Shown: positions 32,850-45,661 of the stretch, in pieces | Layout: every line of letters starts with the position of its first letter | Position numbering within the stretch: position 1 is the first letter of the stretch | From: Spiroplasma turonicum | GTDB lineage: Bacteria > Bacillota_I > Bacilli_A > Mycoplasmatales > Mycoplasmataceae | Assembly: GCF_001262715.1 (NCBI RefSeq) | Contig: NZ_CP012328.1 | Span: 1,178,001 to 1,242,000 of the forward strand | Direction: 5' to 3' | Length of the DNA: 64,000 nt | Position numbers and translations under genes: made by a program | The notes under the pieces: model-generated | What the model saw: only the letters and a program-made list of their open reading frames with translations | The model's database searches: none | Told to the model about the DNA's origin: nothing

Positions 32850-34142
32850 TTATATATTGTCAATTTTGGTTGAAACAAAACTTATTTTGTAGTTTTTTAT
32901 AAGTTTTGTACCAATAATTACATAAGATGTTATAAATAAACTAAAAGTTATTATTGCATGAGAAACATACTTAATTCCATATAAAAAGAAATCTTTTATT
33001 GTTCCATCAGAGTTTATGAATGAACTTCCAAGTTTCTTATAAAGATACTCATTTGTGTTTATGAAATGACTTAAATTGTTTTCATTTCAATAATTATAAA
33101 TTTCATTTAGTTTGTGCATTGAATATGTATTTACACTAATCAAAAATATAACCTCGATAAATAAAATAATAAATTGAGTTATTAAAAATTTATAATTAAT
33201 TTCTTCTTTTTTAAAATAAATAACACCTAATACACAAATAGTTGCTATCATAAATCCAGAAGTTATGATAGGTAAGTTTTTAATTGCAAACTGAGAATAG
33301 TTTTGAGATAGATCACTTTTATTGATTAGTTCTAGTCCGCTAAATGTTCAGTTTAACATTGAGTTTAAAGAGTTATTATGTATAGAAATTGTTATTACAT
33401 AAATAAAATGAGGTATGAAAACAGCTAGGGCAGATAAAATTATTCAAAGTGAGATGTTTTTTTTACTATTTAAAGATAAACTGCTTAATATTGTTGAAAA
33501 TTTTTCTTGACCAAAAACTTTTTTAATATGGCTAGTATTAAGTTTTTTCTTTTCTAATGAATTACTAAAGAAAGAAAAGTATATTATTGTTATCGTTACC
33601 TTAACTAAACAAAGTCACCATGTCATTGTATCAGTTGCTCAACCATATATAGTCTTTTCATTATAATTATTCTTTAATTTTTCTATAACATTTTCTAAAA
33701 CAGGGTTTGCATTATCTATATTTGAATTTGAAACATAACTATACATTTGAAAAAATTTTGAGTAGTTGTATTCACTTACTGATGTTATTAAAAAACTCAT
33801 TATAATTAATGAACCTAAACCAACTATAACTGTATGTTTCATTTTATTCAGCTTAGTTTTATTCAATAATTTATCTAAGAATAAAATAAAAATAATTGAA
33901 ATAATATAAATTGAAGTACCAAATCAAGCACTTATCATGATTAAGTTATAAGTTGGTAAAGAGAGATTAATAAAGTAATTTTGAAGAGTTTCATAATTAT
34001 TTTTATAAATATCAAATGAGTTATTTAAATACAAAATAATTATAAATAGTACTTGTGGAATTACTAATAAAGTAAAAACAAATGCCATTTTTAAAATGGA
34101 GCTTCTTTTTACTTTATTACTTGTATCGAATGTATTTATCAT
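32850..34142 (-). CDS. Polytopic membrane protein (430 aa), unknown function
   Basis: A protein with about eight membrane segments, the first at residues about 18-42 (AFVFTLLVIPQVLFIIILYL), separated by short polar loops and one longer Asn/Ser-rich loop after the third segment. Several Trp are TGA. The ATG at 34142 lies one base beyond the prmC stop, so it is co-transcribed with prmC and prfA. The reading ends VSTKIDNI at TAA 32852-32850. I do not recognise the family; a transporter or membrane enzyme is possible, but no diagnostic motif is visible. Confidence 0.75.
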
Positions 34143-34143
34143 A

Positions 34144-34959
34144 CTAAACCTTCTTTAAAATAAAATATCTTCATAAATTAGAATAGTCTTTCTTAAATTC
34201 TATTTTATATTTTACTCTCTTTAAATTAAAAATGCCCTCTAGCTTTTGTTTTTGTTCAAAACCAAATTCACATAATATTATTAAATCTTTATTTAAATTA
34301 AAGAGTTTTTCTAGGTTATTATAAAGAACTTTATAAAAAAATAAACCATTATCTTTTGCAAAAAGAGCCGTTTTAGGCTCGTTTTTTTTGACTAAAATAT
34401 CTAAATTTTTATCTCTTTTATCGATATATGGTGGGTTGATTATTATAAAATCAGGTTTCAAATTTTTTTCAAATATAAAGTTTATAAAATTAGACTTGTA
34501 AACTTTGGCTTTAGCATTTAAAAGTTTTATATTTTTCTTTGTAACATTTAGAGCTTTTTTGCTAATATCAGACATAAATAAATTAATATTATTGTTTTCT
34601 AAATAAATACTTAGTCCTATGCAACCTGTTCCACAACATATGTCGAAAACATTTTTATTTTGAAGGTTATATTGTAATACTTCTTCAACTAAAAGTTCTG
34701 TCTCTGGTCTTGGTATTAAAGTATTTTTATTAACAATAAAATTGTTTTTATAAAAAAACTTTCTATTAGTAATATATTCTAATAATTGTCCTTTTTTTAA
34801 TTTCTTAAATATTTTTCTTATTTCTTTTATCTCATTTTTTGTAACGATATCGTCATCAAAAAAAACATCTTTATACAAAACATGTTTAATAATATTTTTT
34901 ATTTGTTTTTTATCAAAATCTTTTGAATAAAATTCAACAACTTCCTTAATTATCTTCAT
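34144..34959 (-). CDS. prmC: Release factor glutamine methyltransferase
   Basis: SAM-dependent enzyme that methylates the Gln of the GGQ motif of release factors. The 271-residue product has an N-terminal helical domain and the hallmark [19 protein letters not shown] motif I is [15 protein letters not shown] and the catalytic tetrapeptide lies in [18 protein letters not shown] Trp near the end extends the protein to a TAG at 34146-34144. It overlaps its substrate gene prfA by 14 bases, the classic prfA-prmC arrangement. Confidence 0.95.
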
Positions 34960-36037
34960 TGATTTGTTCAGCTATTAATTCTTTCTGATGATTTTTTATT
35001 AAACCGTCAATAATTTCTTCTAAATTACCTTCCATAACCTGATCTAACTTACTTAATGTTAAATTAATTCGATGGTCTGTTATTCTGTTCTGCGGATAAT
35101 TATAAGTTCTTATTTTTTCACTTCTTGCTCCTGTACCTACTGCACTTTTTCTTTGACTTGCTTCTTGTTCTTGTTTTTTTTGAAGCTCATACTCATAAAT
35201 TCTAGCCCTTAACATTGTCATAGCTTTGTCTTTATTATCGTGTTGACTTCTTCCATCTTGAGATGAGGCAACTATTCCGGTCGGAATATGTGTAACTCTT
35301 ACAGCAGAATCAGTTGTATTAACATGTTGACCACCAGCTCCAGAAGACCTATAAGTATCAATTCTAAGATCTGATAGTTTAATATCTACTTCCAAATCTG
35401 AAACTTCTGGTAAGACAGCAACAGTAGCTGTAGAAGTTTGAATTCTTCCTTTGGACTCTGTTTTTGGAACTCTTTGTACTCTATGGCTTCCAGATTCAAA
35501 CTTCATTTTTGAGTATACATTATCACCTTTCACCATAAATGAAATTTGGCTAAATCCTCCTGCTGTTGATTCGCTCTCTTCTAAAACTTCAACTTTTCAA
35601 TTGTTTTTTTCGGCATATCTTGTATATAGTCTAAATAAATCTCCTGCAAAAATGTTAGCTTCATCACCACCTGCTGCACCTCTAATTTCAAATACAACAT
35701 TTTTATCATCATTAGGGTCTTTTGGTAAAAGTAACAATTCTATGTTTTTTTCTAAGGTTTCAATTTTTTCTTCTAAGTCTTGTAACTCACTTTTAGCAAG
35801 TTGTTTAAGTTCAGCATCTTTTTCATTTTTTAACATATAGTTTGCTTCATCTAAGTCGCTTTTTATTTTTTTATATTCTAAATATTCATTATATATGCTT
35901 TCTAAACTAGATCTTTCTTTATTTAATTCTGTTAGTAACTTAATGTCTGATAAATTTGCTTCATCTTGTAACTTAGAATCAATCATATTTACTCTTTTTT
36001 CAATAACATTAAGTGCTTCTAATGTCTTTGCGTTCAT
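34946..36037 (-). CDS. prfA: Peptide chain release factor 1
   Basis: Terminates translation at UAA and UAG. The 363-residue product has the N-terminal coiled-coil domain ([20 protein letters not shown]), a central domain with the [20 protein letters not shown] region, and the catalytic loop [21 protein letters not shown] Trp separates the two halves. In code-4 mollicutes RF2 is absent because UGA is sense; this RF1 would be the only stop-codon factor. The adjacent prmC probably modifies its GGQ glutamine. Confidence 0.97.
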
Positions 36038-36045
36038 ATTATCTC

Positions 36046-36648
36046 CTACCTTGGTTCCTCAAAACAATGTCTACATCTTGATTCATATTTTTCGTTTGCT
36101 GCAATAAATATTAAGGGACTATCAAGAGAAGCTGGTTTACCATCAATTATTCTTTGAGTTCTTGTTCCATTACCACCACATTTATGACAAATAGATGTTA
36201 ATTTATCAATATACTCAGCATTAACAAGTAGTTTGTCAACGTTTTTAAATGGTCTATTTCTAAAATCTTTATCTAAACCACTTGCAATAACTATAATTCC
36301 TTTATTTGCAAAATTATCTAATACATTAACGATGTTTTCATCAAGAAATTGTACTTCATCAATTCCAATTACATCAATATTTTTATTTTTATTTTTTTCA
36401 TTAAAAACTTTTATTAGTTCTTCACTATTTTGAATTGGAATTGCGTCAATGTTCATTCTAGAATGTGAATAAATTTCTTTTTGACCATACCTATCATCTA
36501 TTGCTGGTTTAAAAACAATAATATTTTGATTTGCATATTGATATCTTCTTAATCTTTTTATAAACTCTTCTGTTTTGCCTGCAAACATACAACCTGTAAT
36601 TAATTCAATTCATCCTTTTTTGTTTTTTAAATTTAATATATTACTCAT
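36046..36648 (-). CDS. tdk: Thymidine kinase
   Basis: Phosphorylates imported thymidine with ATP (salvage pathway). The 200-residue product begins MSNILNLKNKKGWIELITGC and has the P-loop GCMFAGKTEEFIKR, the Walker B-like GIDEVQFLDENIV, and the C-terminal lasso with two Cys pairs (CHKCGG and CRHCFE) that bind structural zinc. Length is normal for type II TK. It overlaps the end of nrnA by eight bases. Confidence 0.96.
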
Positions 36649-37588
36649 CTACTTTATCCTCTTTAAATAATTTATCCAACTCTTTGTTTAAAAGTTTTAA
36701 CTCTTTTCAACTTTGCAATGTTAAACCTGAAGCAAGGATATGTCCACCCCCACCAAATTTTTCTGCTACTTTATTTACATTGTGTTTTCTACTTCTTAAT
36801 GAGACCTTAATTTTTTTTGATGAGTTAGACTCGTAAGCTATGTATCAAACTTCTATTTCTTTAATATTAAGAAAAATAGATAAAGAAGATTTTACTTCAA
36901 ACTCTGTTAAATTTTTATTTTTGAAGTCTTTCTTTTTTATTTTCAAATATGCAACTTTTTCATTTTTTAACTGTTTTATTTTGCTAAAACATTTACTATT
37001 TCATCTAGCTTGGTGTATACTTTTTAAATACAAACTTTCATAAACAGTTGTTATTTCTGTAAATACTTCTGATAAAATCATAGCCGCTTTAAAACTTTTT
37101 GAATTTGTATTTTTATACAAGAATCTTGCAGAGTCGGTTATTAAACCATAGAACAAATATCTTGCAGCTTTTTTATCTATTATTAAGCTATTATCATATG
37201 CTCATAATGTAATAACTTGAGTACAAGCTATTGCGTTATCTTCAACAAGCTTAAACTGAGTGAAATTATCAACTTCTATATGGTGATCTATTTTATATAT
37301 TGTTTTTATATGTTCTAACCTATCAAAATCTATTCTATCATAATTAGCAACATCAACAGTAATAAATAAGCATTTTTCAAGAATTTCCTCATTCAATATT
37401 GCTTCGTCTTTTTCTCTACAATCGCTTTCCATATCTCATCCAACAATATAAACATTTTTCGATGGAAAATTGGTTTTGATGATTGATTTCAAACCATATG
37501 CTGAACCATGTGTATCTCAATCTGGACTTTTATGTTTTGCAATCACAATATGATCAAAATCTTTTATAAATTGTATTAGATCTTTCAT
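36641..37588 (-). CDS. nrnA: DHH-family nanoRNase / pAp phosphatase
   Basis: NrnA-like phosphodiesterase that degrades 2-5 nt RNAs and 3'-phosphoadenosine-5'-phosphate. The 315-residue product has motif I as AKHKSPDWDTHGSAYGL, a second Asp motif FITVDVANYDRID, the diagnostic KIDHHIEVD, and the DHHA1 domain with AEKFGGGGHILASG near the C-terminus. Several Trp are TGA. Length is typical (310-325). Family is clear; the precise in vivo substrate is inferred from homologues. Confidence 0.9.
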
Positions 37589-37597
37589 TATACCTTT

Positions 37598-39454
37598 CTA
37601 TATAACTTTAAATATTGCATCTTCAGTTACATAAACACTTATTTTTTGTTTAGCTTTATAATTTAAATCTGAATAAAAGTAAAGTTTGACTTGTTTATCG
37701 TCTGAAACAAAATATTTAACTTTTTCATCAGAGAATAATTTGTTATCTTTAATATATCCTTTTATTTCAAAAAGATTGTTTTTAGTTTCTTTTTTACTAC
37801 TGCTTAATTTTAAGGGGTCTAGAATTATATATCCTTTAGCATTAAATGATAAGGAGTTACTTTTAATTTTATTATTTAATATGATAACTTTATCTTTTAC
37901 TCTTTCATATTGTATTTTATTATTATTGTAGAAAATTTCAGAAGCATGGCTGTTTCAATTATTTTTTATAAAATCAGAAAAAGATAGTTTTAATATTTTA
38001 GATTTATTTATAAGATAGAATTCTTTATTTAAACACGCAACATTTTGAATTTGGGTATCTAAAAATATAAACTTATAATTATTATCTAATTTATATAAAT
38101 TATTTAAAACATGAAATAATTCTCTGGTTTCATTTAAAGATAACTTTTCCAGTACTTTATAAAATATTAAGTTATATTTTTTTAGAAAGATTGATTTTAA
38201 AATTAAATATCAAATATTTATTACACCATTCCACTTAATAGAAAATAAATCTAGTTTTAAATCTAGTTTTTCACATAAATCGTTTATGTAATTTTTAGAT
38301 TGTTCTGACATTGTATTAATTTTTGATTTCAAAGCTTTTAATTCTGTTTTAAATAAACTTGTTTTTTTATAACTTATATCTTTTTTTAAGATTTGTTTGT
38401 GGAACCCATGGATTACTTCCACAATTTTTCCTCTTAGTGTTGTAGATTCATCAGTTAAACCATCAAAAAACATTTTTTCTTGTTTAATAACAAACTCTGA
38501 TCTTTGGTCATTGGAAGCCTGCCTTCAACCAAAATAAACGTCAAGATTTTTTAACTTTTTATTTATTTTATTCAACTTAATCATTTCAAAGTTGATTTGT
38601 TTTTTCAGACTTAATATTATATTTTTATTTTTTAAGATTTTATTCCTAATGTGACTAATCTTAACATCAATAATTTTTAATTGTTTTCTAACTACATAAT
38701 TAACTTGATTAAAGTTTAAATGCTTTGCAAGTTTTTTAGTTGATTTATCTTTTGATTTTTTAGCTATATACTCACATTTACAAAGAGATGTTAACTCCAT
38801 AAAATTATAAACTTTATCTCATAAACTTTGTAAAAAAGTCTCTAACAACTCGTAATTTAGTGTTTTATCGATTAAAAAATAATAATCTTTAACTATAATC
38901 TTAATGTGTTCTTCGAGAGTTTCATTTTTTTCTTCCAAGTTTTTATTATTAAAATTGATTTGCTGATTTAGGAAGTCTTGTAACCATTGTTCTTCAATCT
39001 CAATAGAACTATTAATAAATGTGAGAATCATTTTTTCAACTTTTTTTCTCATATTCAAATCTTCAGTTATATTGTATGATGTTGAATAAGATAAATAATC
39101 ATATTTATCATTTAAATAATTAATTTTAGCATTGTTATAAAACTCTTTATTAAGTAATAAATATGTTGATAACCAAAATTTTTCTGGTCATTTTCTAAGG
39201 TTTTTGCTCATAGAAATTACATCTACATGCTGTTTAGTTCAATCTTTATTAACTTTATCATAACCATCTATTTTGAAATAACCTGATTTAACTAAATATT
39301 TTCCAGTTAATATAGTTTTAAAACTTTTCAAATCTTCTGAGTTATTTGAAATAACACTAGTAAATATGTCTTCTGTCTCAAAAGTAACTTCATTTGGAAC
39401 TACTTTTTTATTAATGAACGTTGCTTTTTTAAGTTTTAAACTCATTTCTACCAC
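37598..39454 (-). CDS. ABC-ATPase-like pseudoenzyme with a large coiled-coil insertion
   Basis: A 618-residue soluble protein. The N-terminus looks like an ABC ATPase (MSLKLKKATFINKKVVPNEV; ILTGKYLVKSGYFKIDGYD at residues 45-63, cf. the usual ILTGLxxPxSGxIxIDGxD). But where the Walker A should be there is SNNSEDLKSF, with no GxGKS/T. After the Q-loop region a helical, Lys-rich insertion of some 350 residues follows. ABC-like sequence then resumes near residue 440 (LSLNETRELFHVLNN for LSGGE, KFIFLDTQIQNV for Walker B LLLDEPT). All catalytic residues are altered, so ATP hydrolysis is unlikely. TGA Trp codons are scattered through it. It follows rpmE on this strand and precedes nrnA. Role unknown; homology to ABC ATPases is my inference from motif order. 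Confidence 0.65.
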
Positions 39455-39504
39455 CTAAACCTAATTATATTATGCTTTTTAAAATAGTACTATTTAAATA
39501 AAAT

Positions 39505-39541
39505 AAAAAAGTACAACACTAATGTAATCATACTTTTTTAA
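39505..39541 (-). terminator. Terminator downstream of rpmE
   Basis: AAAAAAGTA and TACTTTTTT form a 9-bp stem around a 17-base loop, with T residues following on the minus strand. It begins eight bases after the rpmE stop. The stem is AT-rich, so efficiency is uncertain. Confidence 0.65.
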
Positions 39542-39548
39542 TTATATA

Positions 39549-39836
39549 CTATTTTTTTTCTTTTGCTTTTTTAGCATTTTCAGCTTTTTGACTTTCAGAA
39601 GCTTTTTTCATTTCTGCTTGAACTGCGTCTTTTTTAGCAAACTTTTCTTTAAACTTCTCTACACGTCCTTCAGCATTTGCAAAATTTTGCTTTCCAGTAT
39701 AGAAAGGGTGACAATTTGAACAAGTATCTACTCTTACTTCTGATCCTTTTGTTGAACCAGATAGAAATTCGTTACTACATGATGTACAAATAAATTTTGC
39801 TTCTTGATAATTTGGATGTATTCCTTGCTTTGGCAT
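39549..39836 (-). CDS. rpmE: 50S ribosomal protein L31 (zinc-binding type) with basic tail
   Basis: Ribosomal protein bL31 bridges the two subunits. The 95-residue product begins MPKQGIHPNYQEAKFICTSC and has both Cys pairs (CTSC and CSNC), so it is the zinc-containing form, followed by HPFYTGKQNF. Standard bL31 ends around residue 70. Here a Lys/Ala/Glu-rich tail of about 25 residues (ASESQKAENAKKAKEKK) is added, a smaller version of the extension on L29. Single-gene unit with its own terminator. Confidence 0.95.
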   Translation of the reverse strand: MPKQGIHPNYQEAKFICTSCSNEFLSGSTKGSEVRVDTCSNCHPFYTGKQNFANAEGRVEKFKEKFAKKDAVQAEMKKASESQKAENAKKAKEKK

Positions 39837-39930
39837 TCTTTCACCGTCCTTTAAAATATAGATACAAAATTAATAATATCATATATTTTAAATAAAGATA
39901 TCATCAATTATTATTTTTTAATAATATTAA

Positions 39931-40824
39931 TTACTTAGCTTTACCTTGACAACCGAACCACTTAGTTAACTCTAAGAAAGTCTCTTTAATTGCTTTTGAA
40001 CCAGGAGCTAATAATTTTCTTGGGTCAAAACCTTTTCCATGATCATCTAAATCTTTTTTATCTTCTATATATTTTCTTGTTGCATCTCTGAATGATAATT
40101 GTAATTCAGTATTAACATTAATTTTTGAAATACCTAATTTTATTGCTTTTTCTACTTGATCTTGAGGTATCCCTGAACCACCATGTAAAACCATTGGTAG
40201 TTTACAAGCATTTTGTAATGCTTCTAAAGTTTCAAAAGATAAAGATTTTCATCATTCAGGATATTTACCATGTATATTACCTATACCAGCAGCTAACATT
40301 GAAATACCAAGTTTTGACATTTCTTCAGCTTGTAATGGATCCCCTAATTCACCTTCACCAACAACACCATCTTCTTCACCACCAATTGAACCGATTTCTG
40401 CTTCAACTGAAACTTCATGATCATTTGCAAAAATCATCAATTCTTTTACTTTGGCAATGTTTTCTTCATATGGTAAATGTGAACCATCAAACATTACTGA
40501 AGAGTAACCTGCTTCTATACATTTTTTAGCCATTTCAACAGATTGTCCATGATCTAAATGTAAAGCAACAGGAACTGTTATATTTAATTCTTCTAAAAGA
40601 CCATTAACCATTCCAACAATAGTTTTTAGACCTCCCATATATTTAATTGCTCCTTCAGAAGTTGCAATTATTATAGGTGTTTTAGAATCTTGAGCTGCCT
40701 CCAATAAAGATTTAGTTCATTCTAAATTATTTATGTTAAAGTGACCAATAGCATATTTATTTTCATGTGCATCTTTAACCATTTTAGTAGCATTTACTAA
40801 TCTACTATTATATAATTTTGCCAT
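39931..40824 (-). CDS. fba: Fructose-bisphosphate aldolase, class II
   Basis: Zinc-dependent aldolase of glycolysis. The 297-residue product begins MAKLYNSRLVNATKMVKDAH. It has VALHLDHGQSVEMAKKCIEA (catalytic Asp and zinc His), VSVEAEIGSIGGEEDGV (zinc Glu), GNIHGKYPEWWKS and VLHGGSGIPQDQVEKAI (zinc His residues and phosphate binding), and KINVNTELQLSFRDA. Two Trp in a row are encoded with TGA near 40250. Length and motifs fit the class IIB enzymes common in mollicutes. Confidence 0.96.
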
Positions 40825-40877
40825 TATTATTTTTCCTCCACAAAAAGATTATACAACTTTAATTACATTACTTTACT

Positions 40878-42476
40878 TTATTGTACATTTTTAATAATTG
40901 ATTTTATAAATCCTTTGAATAAAGGATTTGGTTTATTAGGTCTACTTGTAAATTCTGGATGGTATTGACAAGCTATAAAAAATTTATTTTTTGGAATTTC
41001 TATAATTTCGACTAAATTTTTTTCAACATAAATACCAGAAAATACCATACCATTTGATTCAAACTTTTCTTTATATTTATTATTGAACTCATATCTATGT
41101 CTGTGCCTTTCAATTACTTCATTAGAATTATATAATTCTTTAGCAAGTGTATTATCTAATAAGGTTGTTTTATAAGCTCCTAGTCTTAATGTGCCACCAA
41201 TATCTTTAGTATTTTTACCTTCTAATATATCTATTATAGGGTTATTAGTATTTGGATTAATTTCAGTAGAACTTGCATCTTTCAAATTCAAGACATTTCT
41301 TGCAAATTCTACACAAGCAACTTGCATTCCTAAACAAATACCCAGATATGGTATATTGTTAACTCTTGCATACTTTGCGGCACAAATTTTACCCTCTATT
41401 CCTTCTTCACCAAAACCACCTGGCACTAATATACCTTTAGAATCTTTTAAAATTTCTTCATAATTGCTTTCACTTATTCTTCTTGAATTAACTCATTTTA
41501 ATTTAATTTTATGTTTTAAATCATAACCTGCAATTTTTAAAGACTCTATAACTGATAAATAAGCATCACTTAACTCAACATATTTTCCTACTATAGTTAT
41601 TTCAACTTCTTCTGTTGAAGCATTTATATTATCTACAAAAGAGTTCCATTGAGACATATCAGTATCTTTTAAACTTAAGTTTAGTTGTTTAGCAACAATT
41701 TTATGCATATTTGATTTTTGAACTATTAAAGGTACTTTATATATTGAATCACTATCGCTACATTCAATTACATTTTCCTTAGGTACGTTACAAAAAGAAG
41801 AAATTTTGTCTTTCAGCTTATCTTCAAAACTAAATTCACTTCTTGCTACAATGATGTCTGGTTGTAACCCTAAACTTAACATTTCTTTAACTGAATGTTG
41901 TATAGGTTTTGTTTTAAACTCATTAGATACTTTCAAATAAGGTAATAATGCAATATGTATAAATAAAACATTTTCCTTAGACTTTTCCATTCTTATTTGT
42001 CTGATTGCTTCAAGAAAGGGTTGTGACTCAATATCACCAACAGTTCCTCCGATTTCACTTATTATTACATCATAGTCATTATTTTTTTCAACTTCATAAA
42101 TTTTACTTTTTATTAAATTAGTAATATGGGGGATTACTTGAACTGTTTTGCCTTTATAACCACCTTGTCTTTCAATATCCAAAGCATCGGCATATATTCT
42201 ACCAGCTGAATATGAAGAGCTTTTTGTTAAATTTACATCTATAAATCTTTCATAATGTCCTAAATCAAGATCTGTTTCTCCTCCATCATTAGTTACAAAA
42301 ACTTCACCATGTTCAATTGGATTCATTGTTCCAGGATCTATATTAAGGTATGGGTCAAACTTTTGCATAAATATCTTTAAACCGCTATTTTTTAATAAAA
42401 CACCTAATGAGCTTCCTGTTATACCTTTACCTAAACCTGAAACTACACCCCCAGTTATAAAAATGTGCTTACTCAT
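40878..42476 (-). CDS. pyrG: CTP synthase
   Basis: Aminates UTP to CTP using glutamine. The 532-residue product has the synthetase domain (start [50 protein letters not shown]) and a C-terminal class I glutamine amidotransferase domain with [13 protein letters not shown], the nucleophile in [14 protein letters not shown] and [12 protein letters not shown]. The ATG at 42476 is chosen over upstream alternatives because the conserved N-terminus starts there. TGA Trp codons occur between the domains. It follows rpoE, an arrangement also seen in Firmicutes. Confidence 0.97.
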
Positions 42477-42535
42477 ATAAAAAATCTCCTTATAAACTAA
42501 AATTTGTAAATCCAATCAAACAATAAAAAAGATAA

Positions 42536-43012
42536 TTAATCGCCATCACCATAATCATCTTCTTCAAAATCTTCGTCAAAATCATCAAAATCTTCATCAT
42601 CATTTAAATCTAATGAAATATCATCATCGGTATCAATTTCGCTATCTAATCTAAGCTTAGCTTTTTTAACGCTTTCTCCTGTATCGGTATCAAAATCATA
42701 TAATTCAGAAGTTTGGAAAGGATCTAAATCATCAAACTCTTCAGTTGTCTCAAACTTATCAACGTATTCATATTGTTTCTTTACATCTTCAAACTTTAAA
42801 TAATCTCTCAATCCTCATTTTCCATCAGCTGTTAAGGCAAATCTATTATCTAAAACTAAATCACTATATAATTCAGCAATAATTTCATTCTTTCTCTCGT
42901 TACTTGCCTCTATTTCTCTTGAAATCGAATTTCAAATATCCTCAAATGACATATTGTTTTTAACAGAGCTTAAGTAGCTGTATGCTAATTCAATAGGTGA
43001 TGTTTTATGCAT
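42536..43012 (-). CDS. rpoE: DNA-directed RNA polymerase subunit delta
   Basis: Delta helps RNA polymerase recycle and increases promoter selectivity in low-GC Gram-positives. The 158-residue product has the N-terminal globular HARE-HTH domain (PIELAYSYLSSVKNNMSFED, then DNRFALTADGKWGLRDY with TGA Trp) and a very acidic disordered C-terminus (DDDISLDLNDDEDFDDFDED). Domain order, charge and position upstream of pyrG match Bacillus rpoE exactly. Confidence 0.93.
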
Positions 43013-43030
43013 AATTACCCTCCATATTTT

Positions 43031-44215
43031 TTATTCTACCTTATTCTTAACGAAAATATAGAATTTTTTATTAATATCAACACTTACTAAGATTTTAGAA
43101 ACTTCTGTTATTGGTTTTATTTCATCCTTAGAAAGGATAAATATATCCTTAGAATAGTCAGATTTGTCTCCTTCATAAATATTAAAACTTGATTCTTTCA
43201 TAATACCAAAGTAATAATTAGTATCATAAGGGAAATTAGATTTGTAAGTGTTGTATTGTTCTTCATCGATACTAGACGAAACACTTACAAATGATCTATT
43301 TAAAATTCTTGATGCTAAATCTTTAAGGATAAAATCATTTTCCTCTTCGCTTTGTTTTATAAACTCAATAACTGTATAGTCATCAAGTCTTAAATAATCT
43401 TCTACAGATAATTTTTTATCTTCTAAGATATTTTTTAAAACTTCTATAAAGTATGTATTTTTAAAACTAAAACCTTTTTTAAACAAAAATTTCAATCTCT
43501 CAAATCATTTTTCTAATGTGAAATCGAATGCTTTAGAAATTTTATGGTGGTATACTTGTAAAAACATATGATACCTACCAAGTAAAAAATGTTCAATTGA
43601 ATTAACAGTTTTTTCTGGGAAAACAATTTTATTATCGTGTACCATAGTATGCCTTATAATTCACTGTAAATCTAATTTTGAATAATTAACACCTGCTCCT
43701 ATGGAGTCTCTTAATAAATAATCAATTCTATCTGCATCAATTTGACTTGAAACTAAATTGCTTAAGACTAAATTTTTATGTTTTCCTTCTATTATATCTG
43801 TAACTTCTTTTGGGTTAATTGAATATTTATTTAAGATGTTATTTATTTCATAATCCTCATGAATAATTCTTTTTGAAAACTCTTCATGTTTCTGATTTAT
43901 AACTTTTTCAAAGCTATGAGAAAATGGCCCATGACCAATATCATGTAAAAGTCCTGCGCATTTTAAAGCTTTAATTTCATTACTATTCAAAGATTTAAAA
44001 ACTGATTCATTTTCTAAAAACTTGCAAATCACATGATAAACTCCAATTGAGTGAGAGAATCTTGTGTGAGATGCACTTGGAAAAACAAACTGTCCTCCAC
44101 CTAATTGGATAATTCGGCGTAGTCTTTGAAATGCTTTTGATTCAATTAATTCAATTATAAAATCTTCATTAATTGATATTTCACCATGTACATTATCTCT
44201 AATAAATTTTTTCAT
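43031..44215 (-). CDS. HD-domain phosphohydrolase (dGTPase/SAMHD1-like)
   Basis: A 394-residue protein of the HD superfamily. The N-terminus MKKFIRDNVHGEISINEDFI is followed by QRLRRIIQLGGGQFVFPSAS, HTRFSHSIGVYHVICKFLE, the metal-binding GLLHDIGHGPFSHSFE and SSQIDADRIDYLLRD, which together supply the His/Asp metal ligands. The C-terminal 180 residues are less conserved. Relatives include the Bacillus YwfO group and SAMHD1-like dNTP triphosphohydrolases. The motifs support a metal-dependent nucleotide phosphohydrolase; exact substrate not shown by sequence. It is nine bases downstream of gltX. Confidence 0.88.
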
Positions 44216-44224
44216 ACAAAATAC

Positions 44225-45653
<1,429 letters not shown>

Positions 45654-45661
<8 letters not shown>

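Noticed and set aside
39880-39930. Terminator after fba formed by ATTATT/AATAAT words
   Set aside because: The stem is all A-T and lacks a T run; too weak to list as a feature.
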